Origin: M3007 sp035299505
GTDB lineage: Bacteria > Bacteroidota > Bacteroidia > Chitinophagales > Saprospiraceae
Reading direction: 5' to 3'
Length of the DNA stretch: 64,000 bases
NCBI GenBank assembly: GCA_035299505.1
Contig: DATGWL010000097.1
Location: 1 to 64,000, forward strand
Shown here: positions 8,243-17,852 of the stretch, piece by piece
Numbering within the stretch: position 1 is the stretch's first letter
Layout of the letters: each line of letters begins with the position of its first letter
The notes under the pieces: model-generated
What the model was told of the DNA's origin: nothing
The model's input: only the letters and a program-made list of their open reading frames with translations
Database searches by the model: none
Made by a program: the position numbers and the translations under genes

Positions 8243-9241
8243 CTACTCCTTCACAAACTTTCCGATATAAACTCCATTATCGCCAGTGATCTTAACCAGA
8301 TAAACGCCTGCCGGTAAAGTGGCCGTGGAAATATTCACCAGGCTACCCTGGCTCTGAAAATCAGTACTTACTTTCTGACCATTCAAAGCAAACAACTCCA
8401 GCGCCTGAACCCGGTCATACGACAAGTCAACGGAGGTAAAATCGGCAACAGGATTGGGGAACAACGTGATGGGGGTAGTTACAGACTCCTGTACATCGGT
8501 TAAAACAGGATCGAATCTGGTTCCGCTGTTCAATACTGTTTTGGTGTCTACTTCTTTTACAAACGCCAAAACATACACCTCATTGGGGTCCCAGTTGCCA
8601 GCCACGCTGTAATTGAAGTCATAATCCGCAGTTTGGCCAAGAGCAGGTGCGGTAAAATCATTACCCTGAACAGCTGTCAGCATTTTTCTGAACACGTTGT
8701 AGTGTACAGTTTCTCCATTGCCGCCGGCCAGGTTCACCTTTTTTTCTACAATAGCCACAAACAACTTGTAATTACCGGTTGGAATATCCCCCAGGGTTTT
8801 AACCCTTACTTTAACCTGCCTGGCATTGTCCGGACCGGTTTCAGTTACCTTCACATGCAAAGGACTGGTTTGATTGAGGAAAGTTTGCAGTTTTGACTCC
8901 GAAAGCAATGGCGTTGACGGGCTTTGTACTGCACCGTTCAAAACAATGCTAGGAGTACCGGATATTGGATACAGAGCAGTCCAGGCTGAGTTTTCCGTGG
9001 TATTTGCCTGATACAGTGCACAAGACGGATACGGAAACATGGGGTGAATAGACACATGGTGCACATCGTCTGCATATTGGGCCTGATTAATCAGGTTGTA
9101 AAAAGCAGGATTTTTACTACCGCATACACTGCATTTTGAATTGGTGAAATGCTCAATGAGCAGGTATTTTTTGGCGGTTACCTGCCCCGATGCGGCTGCA
9201 ACAGCGGCAAACAGAAAGACTAAAACGAAGATTTTTTTCAT
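8243..9241 (-). CDS. Omp28-like thioredoxin-fold protein with T9SS type A sorting domain
   Basis: A 332-residue secreted protein. The start at 9241 gives a standard signal peptide (MKKIFVLVFLFAAVAAASGQ); an upstream ATG at 9271 adds ten unlikely residues. The first third has EHFTNSKCSVCGSKNP, a CxxC in thioredoxin-like context as in Omp28-related proteins, followed by SGTPSIVLNG (cis-Pro loop). The last ~75 residues are a type A C-terminal domain (LFPNPVADF ... LPAGVYLVKITGDNGVYIGKF) that directs export through the type IX system and attachment to the surface. On the minus strand TACCTTTG lies just upstream as a promoter element. The precise role (disulfide exchange or adhesin) is unknown. 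Confidence 0.85.
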   Translation of the reverse strand: MKKIFVLVFLFAAVAAASGQVTAKKYLLIEHFTNSKCSVCGSKNPAFYNLINQAQYADDVHHVSIHPMFPYPSCALYQANTTENSAWTALYPISGTPSIVLNGAVQSPSTPLLSESKLQTFLNQTSPLHVKVTETGPDNARQVKVRVKTLGDIPTGNYKLFVAIVEKKVNLAGGNGETVHYNVFRKMLTAVQGNDFTAPALGQTADYDFNYSVAGNWDPNEVYVLAFVKEVDTKTVLNSGTRFDPVLTDVQESVTTPITLFPNPVADFTSVDLSYDRVQALELFALNGQKVSTDFQSQGSLVNISTATLPAGVYLVKITGDNGVYIGKFVKE

Positions 9242-9268
9242 GAAAGTGTAGTTTTTAAATGAATCGTA

Positions 9269-9276
9269 CAAAGGTA
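9269..9276 (-). promoter_or_regulatory. Bacteroidota -7 element TACCTTTG
   Basis: A perfect match to TAnnTTTG on the minus strand, 28 bp before the start codon of the Omp28-like gene. I did not find a convincing -33 TTG at the usual spacing. Confidence 0.5.
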
Positions 9277-9416
9277 TTTACACCGGCAGACTAAAACAGA
9301 AACAGGCAAAATGATGTTCATAAATTGTCGGCTGGCGAACGATTCGAACAATCGTCGTATCCTTGCCCCCTAAAACAACCTTATCAAATCCTTTTTTGCA
9401 CATGTTTCTCTTAGCA

Positions 9417-10259
9417 ATGCCCGATTTTTCTTCCGGTGAAGTTTGGATCAGTTTGCTTACCCTTACCTTTCTGGAGATCGTACTCGGGGTGGATAACATC
9501 ATTTTCCTGAGCATTGTTTCAGCCAAGCTCCCTCCTGAGCAACAACCCAAAGCCAGAAATATTGGTCTGATACTGGCCATGGGTCTTCGTATCATCCTGT
9601 TATTCGGTATTACCTGGATCATGGGCATGAACCAGGAACTATTCCATATTGACTTTCTTGGATTGCACGGCGGTTTAACTGGCCAGGGCATCATCCTTTT
9701 ATTAGGAGGTATTTTCCTGCTCTATAAAGCTACCAATGAAATTCACCATAAACTGGAAGGTCCTGAAGAGTCTGACGACCCCAAGGTGGGGAAAGGAAAA
9801 TCCGCATTGAATGCCGTAATCATGCAAATTGCCTTGATTAATGTCGTATTTTCCTTCGACTCCATCCTGACTGCCGTAGGTATAGCCAATGATCTGGTAG
9901 TTATGATTCTGGCCATTATTGCCTCTGTTGTGGTGATGATGATATTCTCTGGTCCGGTTAGTAAATTTGTCAATGATCACCCAACGGTACAAATGCTGGG
10001 CCTGTCGTTCCTGATTCTTATCGGCTTTTCGCTGATTGCTGAAGCAGCGCACCTGGGGCACTTCATTGAAGGCGCCGTACCAAAAGGCTACCTGTATTTT
10101 GCTATTTTCTTCTCCTTGTTTGTGGAAATCCTCAATATTCGGATGCGAAAAGCGCAAAAACCAATTCAGTTGCATGGATATGCCGAAACGGCTAAAAAAA
10201 GAGGACTTCTGGACGAGAATCTGCTCGACAATGAAGAACAGCAAAACGGCAAAGGGTGA
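9417..10259 (+). CDS. TerC family integral membrane protein
   Basis: A 280-residue inner-membrane protein with about seven membrane spans. It carries the two TerC signatures: EIVLGVDNI in the first helix, and FSFDSILTAVG midway, whose acidic residues are thought to bind metal. Members (TerC/Alx) export or handle manganese and other metals and are linked to membrane stress and tellurite resistance. ATG 9417 (MPDFSSGEV) gives a short N-terminus like other members; ATG 9402 and TTG 9363 are in frame upstream. The C-terminal tail is charged and cytoplasmic. The GH13 gene begins 12 bp downstream, so the two may share a transcript although their functions are unrelated. Confidence 0.9.
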   Translation: MPDFSSGEVWISLLTLTFLEIVLGVDNIIFLSIVSAKLPPEQQPKARNIGLILAMGLRIILLFGITWIMGMNQELFHIDFLGLHGGLTGQGIILLLGGIFLLYKATNEIHHKLEGPEESDDPKVGKGKSALNAVIMQIALINVVFSFDSILTAVGIANDLVVMILAIIASVVVMMIFSGPVSKFVNDHPTVQMLGLSFLILIGFSLIAEAAHLGHFIEGAVPKGYLYFAIFFSLFVEILNIRMRKAQKPIQLHGYAETAKKRGLLDENLLDNEEQQNGKG

Positions 10260-10271
10260 TTTGCAACTCCT

Positions 10272-11681
10272 ATGAATAAAATACTTTTCCCAATGGTGGC
10301 CATCCTATGCTGGATTGGCTGTCAAAACCAACCGTCAACCAACGTGGAGCAAAACCCGGCTTCCCAAACCACTCTGGCCCCGGAACCGGAATGGGCCCGC
10401 AGCGCCGTGTTATATGAATGCAATGTGCGCCAGTTTTCAGCCTCAGGCAATTTTGCCGGCGTGAGGGCTCAATTGCCCCGATTGAAGGATCTGGGTATTG
10501 ATGTGCTCTGGATTATGCCTATTCACCCCATTGGTGTTGAACGAAGAAAACAGCAACCCGGCGACGAAGGCAGCCCATATTCGGTAAAGGATTACTATGC
10601 CGTAAACCCTGACCTGGGTACGGAGGCCGATTTTAAAAATCTGGTTTCAGAAGCCCACGCACTCGGACTTAAAGTGATTCTGGATTGGGTACCAAATCAT
10701 ACTTCGTGGGACTCTGAATGGAAGAAAAATCACCCGGAATACTTCACCAAGTATAAAGGCGATTTTACTGTTCCGCTCAATGAGCGCGGTGAGCCGATAG
10801 ATGACTGGAGTGATGTTTGCGACCTGGACTACAGCAATCCGGCCACTCGAAAAGCCATGATTGCAGCGATGCAATACTGGATCAAACAAACCGATATTGA
10901 TGGTTTTCGAGTGGATATGGCAGGCCTGGTACCCAATGATTTTTGGGCAGAAGCTCGTCCGGCACTTGATTCGGTGAAACAAGTGTATATGCTGTCTGAA
11001 TGGCAGGATGAGCCCGGGCATTTCAATTCCTGCTTCAATGCCAATTATGGTTGGAAATGGAAAGACGTAACCAAGGATATTGCCCAGGGCAAACAAAATG
11101 CCCAATCCCTCGATACCCTGATTCGTTTTCTGGACAACTTTTATCCGGCAGGTTACAGTCAGTTGTATTTCACCCAAAACCACGACGAAAACTCCTGGAA
11201 TGGTACTGAAACAGAACTTTATGGCGCAGCCGCCGATGTATTTAACGTACTGGCATTCACCTGGCAGGGCGCTCCAATGATTTACTGCGGTCAGGAAGAC
11301 GGACTTTCCCAGCGACTTGCCTTTTTCAAAAAGGATCCTATTCAATGGAAATCCTATGAAAAGACGCCATTTTTCCAAAAACTATGTGATTTAAAGCATA
11401 ACAACCGGGCGCTTTGGAATGGCAAACATGGCGGCAAACTGCAAAAGATTGAAACAGACCACCATAAAGAGGTCTATGCATTTACCCGGGAAAAAGATGG
11501 AGACCGGGTGGTTGTTATCACTAACTTAAGTCCTAAAGCATGTGCCGTCACCCTGCAGCCTGATGATGCCGTCGTTGCAGGCGTTTATCTCAGCGTATTT
11601 GAAGCCAGTACGGTGCAACTTACCAAGGACATGCAGTTGAACCTGAAGCCTTGGGAGTATATTGTACTGACCAATAAGTAG
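10272..11681 (+). CDS. GH13 alpha-amylase family lipoprotein
   Basis: A 469-residue lipoprotein (lipobox WIGC, Cys ~17), so it is anchored in the envelope. The (beta/alpha)8 barrel has the four GH13 motifs: DWVPNH (about 138-143), GFRVD with the nucleophile Asp215, LSEW with the acid/base Glu243, and TQNHDE with the transition-state Asp305. A C-terminal beta domain follows. It should hydrolyse or rearrange alpha-glucans; the exact substrate cannot be told. There is no SusC/SusD pair nearby, so this is not a classical starch locus. It ends 7 bp from the convergent plsC. Confidence 0.92.
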   Translation: MNKILFPMVAILCWIGCQNQPSTNVEQNPASQTTLAPEPEWARSAVLYECNVRQFSASGNFAGVRAQLPRLKDLGIDVLWIMPIHPIGVERRKQQPGDEGSPYSVKDYYAVNPDLGTEADFKNLVSEAHALGLKVILDWVPNHTSWDSEWKKNHPEYFTKYKGDFTVPLNERGEPIDDWSDVCDLDYSNPATRKAMIAAMQYWIKQTDIDGFRVDMAGLVPNDFWAEARPALDSVKQVYMLSEWQDEPGHFNSCFNANYGWKWKDVTKDIAQGKQNAQSLDTLIRFLDNFYPAGYSQLYFTQNHDENSWNGTETELYGAAADVFNVLAFTWQGAPMIYCGQEDGLSQRLAFFKKDPIQWKSYEKTPFFQKLCDLKHNNRALWNGKHGGKLQKIETDHHKEVYAFTREKDGDRVVVITNLSPKACAVTLQPDDAVVAGVYLSVFEASTVQLTKDMQLNLKPWEYIVLTNK

Positions 11682-11688
11682 TTGCGGA

Positions 11689-12408
11689 TTAGTCTGGTAG
11701 GAGGCGATGGAGCATTAGCTGCTCGGTGCGTTCTTTAAGCGGAATAATATCATGAGTACCCATATTGGAGGTTTCAATGGGTATTTCCCAGGCAATGCGC
11801 ACCACACCAGGACGCAATCCTTTACCTCCGGCAGTAATTTGGTCAATGTTCAGGATGGTTTGAATGGCCAGTGGCGCGCCGGTTTGTACAGCTATCCTGA
11901 ACGCACCATCATAAAAATGTCCCAACGGACCATCGCTCACGTTGCGGCTGCCTTCAGGGTAAATAAAAATGCTCCAGCCATCAGCCAGTTGTTGTTTCAG
12001 GGCCACCACACTTCTTGCCCGGCTCATGGCGCTACTACGATCTACGGTTAGGCACATTTTGCGCACGATGAGCCCAAAAACAGGTATTTTTTGCAATTCC
12101 TGCTTGGCCAAAAAACGAAAGACACCCGGAAAAGCATGTGCATTGATGATAAAATCCAGGGCAGATTTATGGTTTCCAACAATGACATAACTGCGTTTGG
12201 GGTCAAGCAATTCCTTGCCCTCCACCTTGAGTCGTATACCCACCAGTGTTAAAAAAAGCGGTGTGAATATGTGGTGCAGGTAATAAATATTGCTCCGCAA
12301 TGCCCGTTGGCCCGGAGTAATGATCATATTCAACCCTACAATAGGTAAGCTGACTGTCATCAGCAACAAAAAAACCGCTACGGCGAAAATAGCCCATAAT
12401 CTTGCCAT
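11689..12408 (-). CDS. plsC: 1-acyl-sn-glycerol-3-phosphate acyltransferase
   Basis: A 239-residue membrane-associated enzyme that acylates lysophosphatidic acid to phosphatidic acid. One N-terminal membrane helix (FAVAVFLLLMTVSLPIVGL) is followed by the catalytic NHKSALD (HX4D) and the acyl-acceptor motif FIYPEGSRN. The length is typical. It starts 25 bp after the AddB-like gene's stop on the same strand, suggesting a two-gene transcript with plsC second. Confidence 0.92.
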   Translation of the reverse strand: MARLWAIFAVAVFLLLMTVSLPIVGLNMIITPGQRALRSNIYYLHHIFTPLFLTLVGIRLKVEGKELLDPKRSYVIVGNHKSALDFIINAHAFPGVFRFLAKQELQKIPVFGLIVRKMCLTVDRSSAMSRARSVVALKQQLADGWSIFIYPEGSRNVSDGPLGHFYDGAFRIAVQTGAPLAIQTILNIDQITAGGKGLRPGVVRIAWEIPIETSNMGTHDIIPLKERTEQLMLHRLLPD

Positions 12409-12432
12409 GGCGCGAAGGTAACAAGTCTTCCA

Positions 12433-15093
12433 TCAAGCGCCAAGCAAGGTACGATAGTCGTCCCATGGAGCATCGTCCTGCTTCATTTCCAACAGTTCAA
12501 AAAGCTGGCCTTCGTACATAGCCTCCAATTCTGGCGCCGTTCTGGCAGTTCTGATTTCCAGCAATCCCTGTTGCAGTTGTGCCAAACGCCACGTATAGGT
12601 TTTTTCCATTTTTTCCAAAACAGTATTAGCCACTGCCCGGTGGTCTGTATCCGGCTTGCCTGCTACTACGGCTTCTTTAAATGCCTGGTTATTTCTGGCA
12701 ATCATTTTGCCTTCCTCCAAAATATAATAGGCGGTGTGCGGCCATTCATCCGGAGGCGGCAACATCTTGGCGTACAACATCAACTGCAAATCTTCTTCAT
12801 TCTGGATCAGTTCTTTACGCCTGCGCGCACCCGACCATTTCAGGTCAACAATCACTTTTTCTTCACCCCGACTCAACACCAGATCTGCCTTACCCTGAAT
12901 GGGGAAATTCAGAAAATGCCCGAACAAGGGCACTTCCGTACCCTCCACCTGCCACCCATTTTCCCGAATCATGGATACCAGATTCCAGGCCGCATTGGAT
13001 ACTTTTTGTAAAAACGCCAATCGTTCAGGCTCCCTGCCATACAACAACAAGGTAGCGCCTTCTTTAGGCAACAACACCTGAGCTTCCTGCTGTACCCATT
13101 CCTGAATGGCTTTTTGGCCAATTTTACCGATATCCTGTTTCAACAGGTTTTCAAAAAAGCGGTGCGCCAAACTGCCCAGCAGGGTATTATCGCCGGTTAC
13201 ACTCAGCAAACTGGAACGGTAGAGCCTTAGTTTGTGACGAAAAAACCAGCGGTGAGGGTAATAAAACAGGCTTTCCAGATTGGTGGGTGTTTCATATGGC
13301 GACTCCATGGCCAGCTCCGGGTGTGCAATCCGGATTTGGGGCCTCGGCCGAAGCGCTGTACGCATTTCAACAGATTCCTGATTGGGTGGAGCCAGCCAGG
13401 CCGACAGCCTACCACGATCAGATTTCAGGCTGATATCGTACACAAAATCATGCAATTCAGCCCCAAAAAAAGCTTCCAGATCACTCCAAAGCAATGGGGA
13501 AACTGTTTCTGCACCATCTACCTGCTCCGGAATGACCAGCATCAGGCTTTCAGTGGTTTGAACCAGCGGGCGCAGCTGATTGAGCTGTTGCCTTTGACTT
13601 AATTGCCGTGGTGTTTCCAGCAACACCTGTGCATTTATCAGGAATTGACGCTCTGTTTTCTGCCATTTATCCGGCTGAGGCGTAGCCGTATCATAGATGC
13701 AATTCCACCAGACCAAATGATCTGTATGAGTTGCCATGGCACCAGGTTGATGAAAGAAGTTGAGGCTATCTGGCTCTGGATTAGCCAATTGCATGGGTGA
13801 AGGCTCATAAATAGTACGCACTATGCGTTCCAGTTCCAAATAACTGATTCGCTGCTCCGGCAGTGTTTCCAATAATTCCCGGATTCGACGCGCCTGTTCG
13901 GCCAGCACCAACAGGGAGGAGTTAGAGCTACCTGTGGCATCGAAATAACGTAGCGCCCATTGCTGAAGGTACGCATACAGTCCTTCTGCATCCTTCTTTG
14001 GCGCTGTGCCATCCATAGGATAACGTTTGCGATCAAACCAAAAGGTGTATTGCTCCCGGGCTTCATCTGATATTTCGGCCTGTTCCAAATAGCCAAACGC
14101 TGCTGCAAACCAGGTATCGCTAAACAAGCCGGGCTTTTCTGCCAGCACCCGGCCAATTTCCATAGCCAGGCCGGTATCCAATGGCTTTACCGGCAGAGTC
14201 AGGAACTCCATGAGTTTGAACACATCAACAGGTTCCCATAAAAATGCCGGTGCAAGCTTCAGCACTTGCAGCGATGGCCGTGCAAGAGAGGCCGATAAAA
14301 TACCCATAGGCGCAAATCCTTCCTGCAAGAGGTTTTGTTCCAGCAACAGATTCATTTCCGGCACTAAAAAATCTGGTCGATAAGTGGGGTTTTCCCGAAG
14401 TAGTTGGGCTAAAAACACTGCGGCGTCAGAGTCTCTCCTCGCTTTCAGGATGGCGAGTCGGCCCACTCCCCTACCCTTCCCTTTCATCCAACGGCCTAGC
14501 GGCGAATCTGGCGAGGCGTCGCTGGAAAATGTCTGTTCAATAATTGGAACACCCCAATTTTTCACCCGGGCAATCAATCGCTGAATTACAGGTGTTTGCA
14601 GGGCCAAAGGTTCGTACAGCACCACTTTATCTATGGGTGCCTGCATCGTTTCCAGGCATTTTAGCACCTGAGCAAAGCGGTCGGCAAAACCCGCTGCTTC
14701 CTCCTGCAAAGATGGATCTGTCAGTTTATGTGCAAAAATAATCTCCACACCTGCCAGGACTTCCAAACGCGGAGGCATGCCAGGCATGGGCTGAAAATCC
14801 CAGCCGGCGAGCAGCAGTTCATCGCGCCATTGCAGTAACACCTCTGCGGTGGCAAAGCGGTCAGCATCAAAAGAAGCCTGATAAAACGCCTGATTTTCAG
14901 TGAGATATTGGGCCAGGGCCTGCCGGTACAGCTCAATACGGAGGTAGGCGGTATTGTTTCTATAGCCTTTCAGCCCGAGTTGCGCCTCCAGCCATTGAAG
15001 GCATTTGACAGGGCCCATAAACCATTCTGCCTCCCTGTGCAACTGCCTGGTGTAAACGATGGAATCAAAATGATGCCCTATATGAATGACCAT
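12433..15093 (-). CDS. PD-(D/E)XK nuclease family protein, AddB/RecB-like
   Basis: An 886-residue protein. The C-terminal ~250 residues contain a PD-(D/E)XK nuclease core (GKADLVL ... KVIVDLKW, then a QLMLYAKML helix), as in RecB-type exonucleases. The N-terminal ~600 residues resemble the inactivated helicase-like half of AddB; I see no intact Walker A motif. AddB proteins are usually over 1100 residues, so this is a shorter Bacteroidota form. A helicase partner (AddA/UvrD-like) would be expected for double-strand break repair, but none is encoded nearby. The upstream neighbour gldC is divergent. Confidence 0.8.
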   Translation of the reverse strand: MVIHIGHHFDSIVYTRQLHREAEWFMGPVKCLQWLEAQLGLKGYRNNTAYLRIELYRQALAQYLTENQAFYQASFDADRFATAEVLLQWRDELLLAGWDFQPMPGMPPRLEVLAGVEIIFAHKLTDPSLQEEAAGFADRFAQVLKCLETMQAPIDKVVLYEPLALQTPVIQRLIARVKNWGVPIIEQTFSSDASPDSPLGRWMKGKGRGVGRLAILKARRDSDAAVFLAQLLRENPTYRPDFLVPEMNLLLEQNLLQEGFAPMGILSASLARPSLQVLKLAPAFLWEPVDVFKLMEFLTLPVKPLDTGLAMEIGRVLAEKPGLFSDTWFAAAFGYLEQAEISDEAREQYTFWFDRKRYPMDGTAPKKDAEGLYAYLQQWALRYFDATGSSNSSLLVLAEQARRIRELLETLPEQRISYLELERIVRTIYEPSPMQLANPEPDSLNFFHQPGAMATHTDHLVWWNCIYDTATPQPDKWQKTERQFLINAQVLLETPRQLSQRQQLNQLRPLVQTTESLMLVIPEQVDGAETVSPLLWSDLEAFFGAELHDFVYDISLKSDRGRLSAWLAPPNQESVEMRTALRPRPQIRIAHPELAMESPYETPTNLESLFYYPHRWFFRHKLRLYRSSLLSVTGDNTLLGSLAHRFFENLLKQDIGKIGQKAIQEWVQQEAQVLLPKEGATLLLYGREPERLAFLQKVSNAAWNLVSMIRENGWQVEGTEVPLFGHFLNFPIQGKADLVLSRGEEKVIVDLKWSGARRRKELIQNEEDLQLMLYAKMLPPPDEWPHTAYYILEEGKMIARNNQAFKEAVVAGKPDTDHRAVANTVLEKMEKTYTWRLAQLQQGLLEIRTARTAPELEAMYEGQLFELLEMKQDDAPWDDYRTLLGA

Positions 15094-15124
15094 AAATCTT
15101 AGAAAACAACTAAAAACGAGACGG

Positions 15125-15152
15125 TTGAAGGCAAAGCCTTTTTCTACCTTTG
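15125..15152 (+). promoter_or_regulatory. Promoter of gldC (TTG ... TACCTTTG)
   Basis: A perfect Bacteroidota -7 element TACCTTTG at 15145-15152, with a TTG at 15125-15127, 17 bp upstream. The gldC start is 20 bp downstream. Confidence 0.6.
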
Positions 15153-15171
15153 CGGCTCAAATATATTTACA

Positions 15172-15528
15172 ATGGACCCAAACGAAGTAGTAAAATCCAG
15201 CGACATCACCCTGCGGGTTGGTTTAAATGCAGAGCATGTACCCATTAAAATTGAATGGGGAGCCAGCGACCGCAATAACGGTATATTGGAGGAGTGTAAA
15301 GCCATGGCCGTGGCGTTGTTCGACAAAGAACACCGGGATACGTTGCGGATTGACCTTTGGACAAAGGAAATGCAGGTATTGGAAATGGACCGGTTTATGT
15401 ATCAAACCCTGCGTTCACTTAGTCAAACCTATTTGAAAGCTACCCAGAATAAAGAACTGGCAGAAGATATTGCCAAATTTGCCCATTATTTTGGTCAGCA
15501 AACGGAAATTATCCCAAAGGATCAGTAA
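15172..15528 (+). CDS. gldC: Gliding motility protein GldC
   Basis: A 118-residue cytoplasmic protein with no signal or membrane segment. Its sequence matches GldC well (KSSDITLRVGLN, IKIEWGASD, GILEECKAMAVALFDKE, TLRIDLWTKEMQVLEMDRF). GldC is encoded in bacteria with the type IX secretion/gliding machinery and is known from Flavobacterium johnsoniae motility work; its molecular role is not settled. Its presence fits the T9SS cargo proteins in this window. It is a monocistronic unit: a good TAnnTTTG promoter is upstream and the convergent amidase gene ends 3 bp away. Confidence 0.92.
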   Translation: MDPNEVVKSSDITLRVGLNAEHVPIKIEWGASDRNNGILEECKAMAVALFDKEHRDTLRIDLWTKEMQVLEMDRFMYQTLRSLSQTYLKATQNKELAEDIAKFAHYFGQQTEIIPKDQ

Positions 15529-15531
15529 AAC

Positions 15532-16821
15532 TTACTGTGTAAGCAGGGCATGACAGATCCAGTTGGCTATTGCCTGCCGGTTGTTTTTCAGTACCAAACG
15601 TTGTTGGTCCCAGTCGTTTTGGATGTTGGCCAGTTCAATGTAAACTGCTTTTCTGGCAGTTGTTTCTTTCAGAGTGAAGAGTGTTCTGGCTGTGACACTT
15701 CCGGCATAACCTCTTCCGCCTTGCGCTTTTTTGTATTTAGCAGCAAAAGTACGCTGTATATGTTCTGCCAGGCGTTGGCTGGGCGCGCTTTCCGGTCGGA
15801 AATAGAAGAAGATATCCTGTTTTTTCTCCAGGCTACGGGAATCTACATGTATTTCGATAATGGTTTGGTTGGTTTGCCCAACCTTTAGGTGCTTCTCCGT
15901 AAGTGCATTGATCAAATCTGTGCGCTGTTGCAACCGTTCGCGCTGATCCGACGGAATATCCTGTTCACCCAACACTACCTCATCTTTATCACAATCCAGG
16001 TACACATCATCCCGGATACCGTCGTTGTTGTCGCGCACGATCATATAGGCAGTTGCCCCGTGGCTGATGAGTAATCGGTGTAAGCGAAGTGTTACATCGT
16101 AAGCATACTCATCTTCACAAAGGTTATTGCCGGCACGTTTACCTTGCGCGCCAACATCGGGGCCACCGTGCCCGCTGATCAGGTAAAATACATGGCCTCT
16201 CAGGTTTCTGTTTAATAGCGGAGTATAGGCGTAATCAGGGCCATAAAGCTCGAATTGGCGGTCGTTATCGTAGTCTTTTTCTCCTCCATAAACGCGATTG
16301 GCAATTGGATAGACATATCTAGGCGTTTCTATCTCGGATTTTACGGCCAAGCCAACGCCGGCTGCCATTTTTTTGGGTTCTTCTACCGGTTCGGTTTCCT
16401 GACAATTGAGTTCATGCCAGGGTACCCAAAGTCTTTTGTTATCTATGAAGTAATCCGGACGAAGTCCCTTCTTTTGGGCGGTTTTGTTGTAGGTTTCAAT
16501 TCGTTTGGCTGTTTTCCAGTCTTCAATATCAAGGGTGGTGCGAATGCTTTTGCCATTATACACCACCACCAATACCGGCAGTTTGTAAGTGGCGCCAGTT
16601 TTTAGTTTATGGGTTTCTAACTGATTGATTTTCAGGAACTGGCTCACATTGCAATCGTGTTCAGCCAGTTCATAACGATCAAGCAGATCCAGGGCATCAT
16701 CGCCGGCTTTAGCTGTGGCTGTGAGGTAGTTATTTCCGGAAACCGATCTTTGGGCAAGCAGAAGAGACTGGGCAATCAGGCTCCAAAAGATCAAGATCAA
16801 AAAGGTTTTGGAATGGGACAT
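15532..16821 (-). CDS. N-acetylmuramoyl-L-alanine amidase (Amidase_3) with signal peptide
   Basis: A 429-residue exported protein. The start at 16821 gives a signal peptide (MSHSKTFLILIFWSLIAQ...LAQ); an ATG at 16860 adds 13 residues. Residues ~30-130 look LysM-like (LLDRYELAEHDCNVSQFLKI, LKTGATYKLP). The C-terminal domain has Amidase_3 zinc features: SGHGGPDVGAQG, a Glu in NLCEDEYAYDV, the IEIHVDSR histidine, and the terminal catalytic Glu in YIELANIQND. It cleaves the amide between MurNAc and the stem peptide, in cell separation or wall turnover. An insertion of ~40 residues (DNNDGIRDDVYLD) lies in the middle of the domain. Confidence 0.88.
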   Translation of the reverse strand: MSHSKTFLILIFWSLIAQSLLLAQRSVSGNNYLTATAKAGDDALDLLDRYELAEHDCNVSQFLKINQLETHKLKTGATYKLPVLVVVYNGKSIRTTLDIEDWKTAKRIETYNKTAQKKGLRPDYFIDNKRLWVPWHELNCQETEPVEEPKKMAAGVGLAVKSEIETPRYVYPIANRVYGGEKDYDNDRQFELYGPDYAYTPLLNRNLRGHVFYLISGHGGPDVGAQGKRAGNNLCEDEYAYDVTLRLHRLLISHGATAYMIVRDNNDGIRDDVYLDCDKDEVVLGEQDIPSDQRERLQQRTDLINALTEKHLKVGQTNQTIIEIHVDSRSLEKKQDIFFYFRPESAPSQRLAEHIQRTFAAKYKKAQGGRGYAGSVTARTLFTLKETTARKAVYIELANIQNDWDQQRLVLKNNRQAIANWICHALLTQ

Positions 16822-16982
16822 CTCGAAGTGTCTTGTCAATTTGCGTGCAAAAATAAGCAAAAAATGTCTACCTGACGAATCGGTGCATTTTCCCGCAGAA
16901 ACGAATCAAAGATTTTTACATTCCTGTCTGGTTTTTTTTGACCTTTGTCGCGCTTTACCACACATTTAAGGAAGGAACACAC

Positions 16983-17708
16983 ATGCAAATTATACCATCA
17001 TTTGACCTGCTTGACGGCAAGCTGGTTCGGTTGCGCCAAGGCGATTTTGAGCAAAAAACGGAATACGATGCCAATCCGCTGGATCTGGCCAAGGAATTGG
17101 AGGCAGCGGGCATCAAACGCCTGCACATGGTTGATCTTGACGGGGCAAGAACGGGCAGGCCCGCCAATTTGCACATCCTGGCCGAAGTTGCCGCACATAC
17201 ACGCCTGGAAATTGATTACGGCGGCGGTTTGCGCAGTATTCCATCTCTCAAACAGGTATGGGATGCAGGAGCTATGTTGTTCTCTGTAGGCAGCGTTGCC
17301 TTGCTGGCACAGGATGAGTTTTCTGCCTGGGTAGAAAAATTCGGCCCCGACCGCTTCCTGGTTGGCGCTGATGTGCGTGACAACAACCTGGCCGTACACG
17401 GCTGGGCACAACAAACCGAGGTTAGCATATTTGACTTCCTGGGCAAAATGACCAGCCTTGGTCTGAGCACTTTCACCGTAACCGACATTGCCCGAGATGG
17501 AGAACTTTCCGGTCCGGGCATTGAATTGTATCGGGAAATTATCAAGAAATTCCCGGGCATTCAACTTGTAGCCAGTGGTGGCGTCAGGGATGTTGCCGAT
17601 TTGGAAAGTCTGAGAGAAATTGGCTGTTCCGGCGCTATAGTCGGAAAGGCTTTTTTTGAAGGAAAAATTCCTTTGCCATTCTTCCGAGTGTATACCAAGG
17701 GAGAATAA
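16983..17708 (+). CDS. hisA: Phosphoribosylformimino-AICAR ribotide isomerase (HisA)
   Basis: A 241-residue TIM barrel that carries out the fourth step of histidine synthesis (Amadori rearrangement of ProFAR to PRFAR). The catalytic aspartates sit in FDLLDGKLVRL near the start and in GADVRDNNLAVHGW mid-protein. Phosphate-binding loops are YGGGLRS and SGGVRD. ATG 16983 is preferred over an upstream alternative start at 16938. The gene stands alone, without hisB, H, F or I on either side, whereas these usually form an operon. A strong terminator follows. Confidence 0.92.
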   Translation: MQIIPSFDLLDGKLVRLRQGDFEQKTEYDANPLDLAKELEAAGIKRLHMVDLDGARTGRPANLHILAEVAAHTRLEIDYGGGLRSIPSLKQVWDAGAMLFSVGSVALLAQDEFSAWVEKFGPDRFLVGADVRDNNLAVHGWAQQTEVSIFDFLGKMTSLGLSTFTVTDIARDGELSGPGIELYREIIKKFPGIQLVASGGVRDVADLESLREIGCSGAIVGKAFFEGKIPLPFFRVYTKGE

Positions 17709-17756
17709 ACGTGATTTGTCTACAAGATTACATTTGAGGATTTTCACCCATTTAAA

Positions 17757-17797
17757 GGCACCAAAACGCAATTGTTCGCGTTTTGGTGCCTCTTTTT
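17757..17797 (+). terminator. Rho-independent terminator after hisA
   Basis: A perfect 13-bp stem GGCACCAAAACGC / GCGTTTTGGTGCC (17757-17769 with 17778-17790), an 8-nt loop and a T-rich tail. Confidence 0.9.
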
Positions 17798-17852
17798 AGC
17801 GCTTGTGCCAGATCAGATTTGTGTAAATTTTAAAGAAAATTCGCAGAGGTAC

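Noticed and set aside
10272..11681. A starch-utilisation locus around the GH13 gene
   Set aside because: No SusC/SusD pair, SusR-type regulator or second glycosidase is near; the only SusCD pair is 30 kb away beside phosphorus genes.
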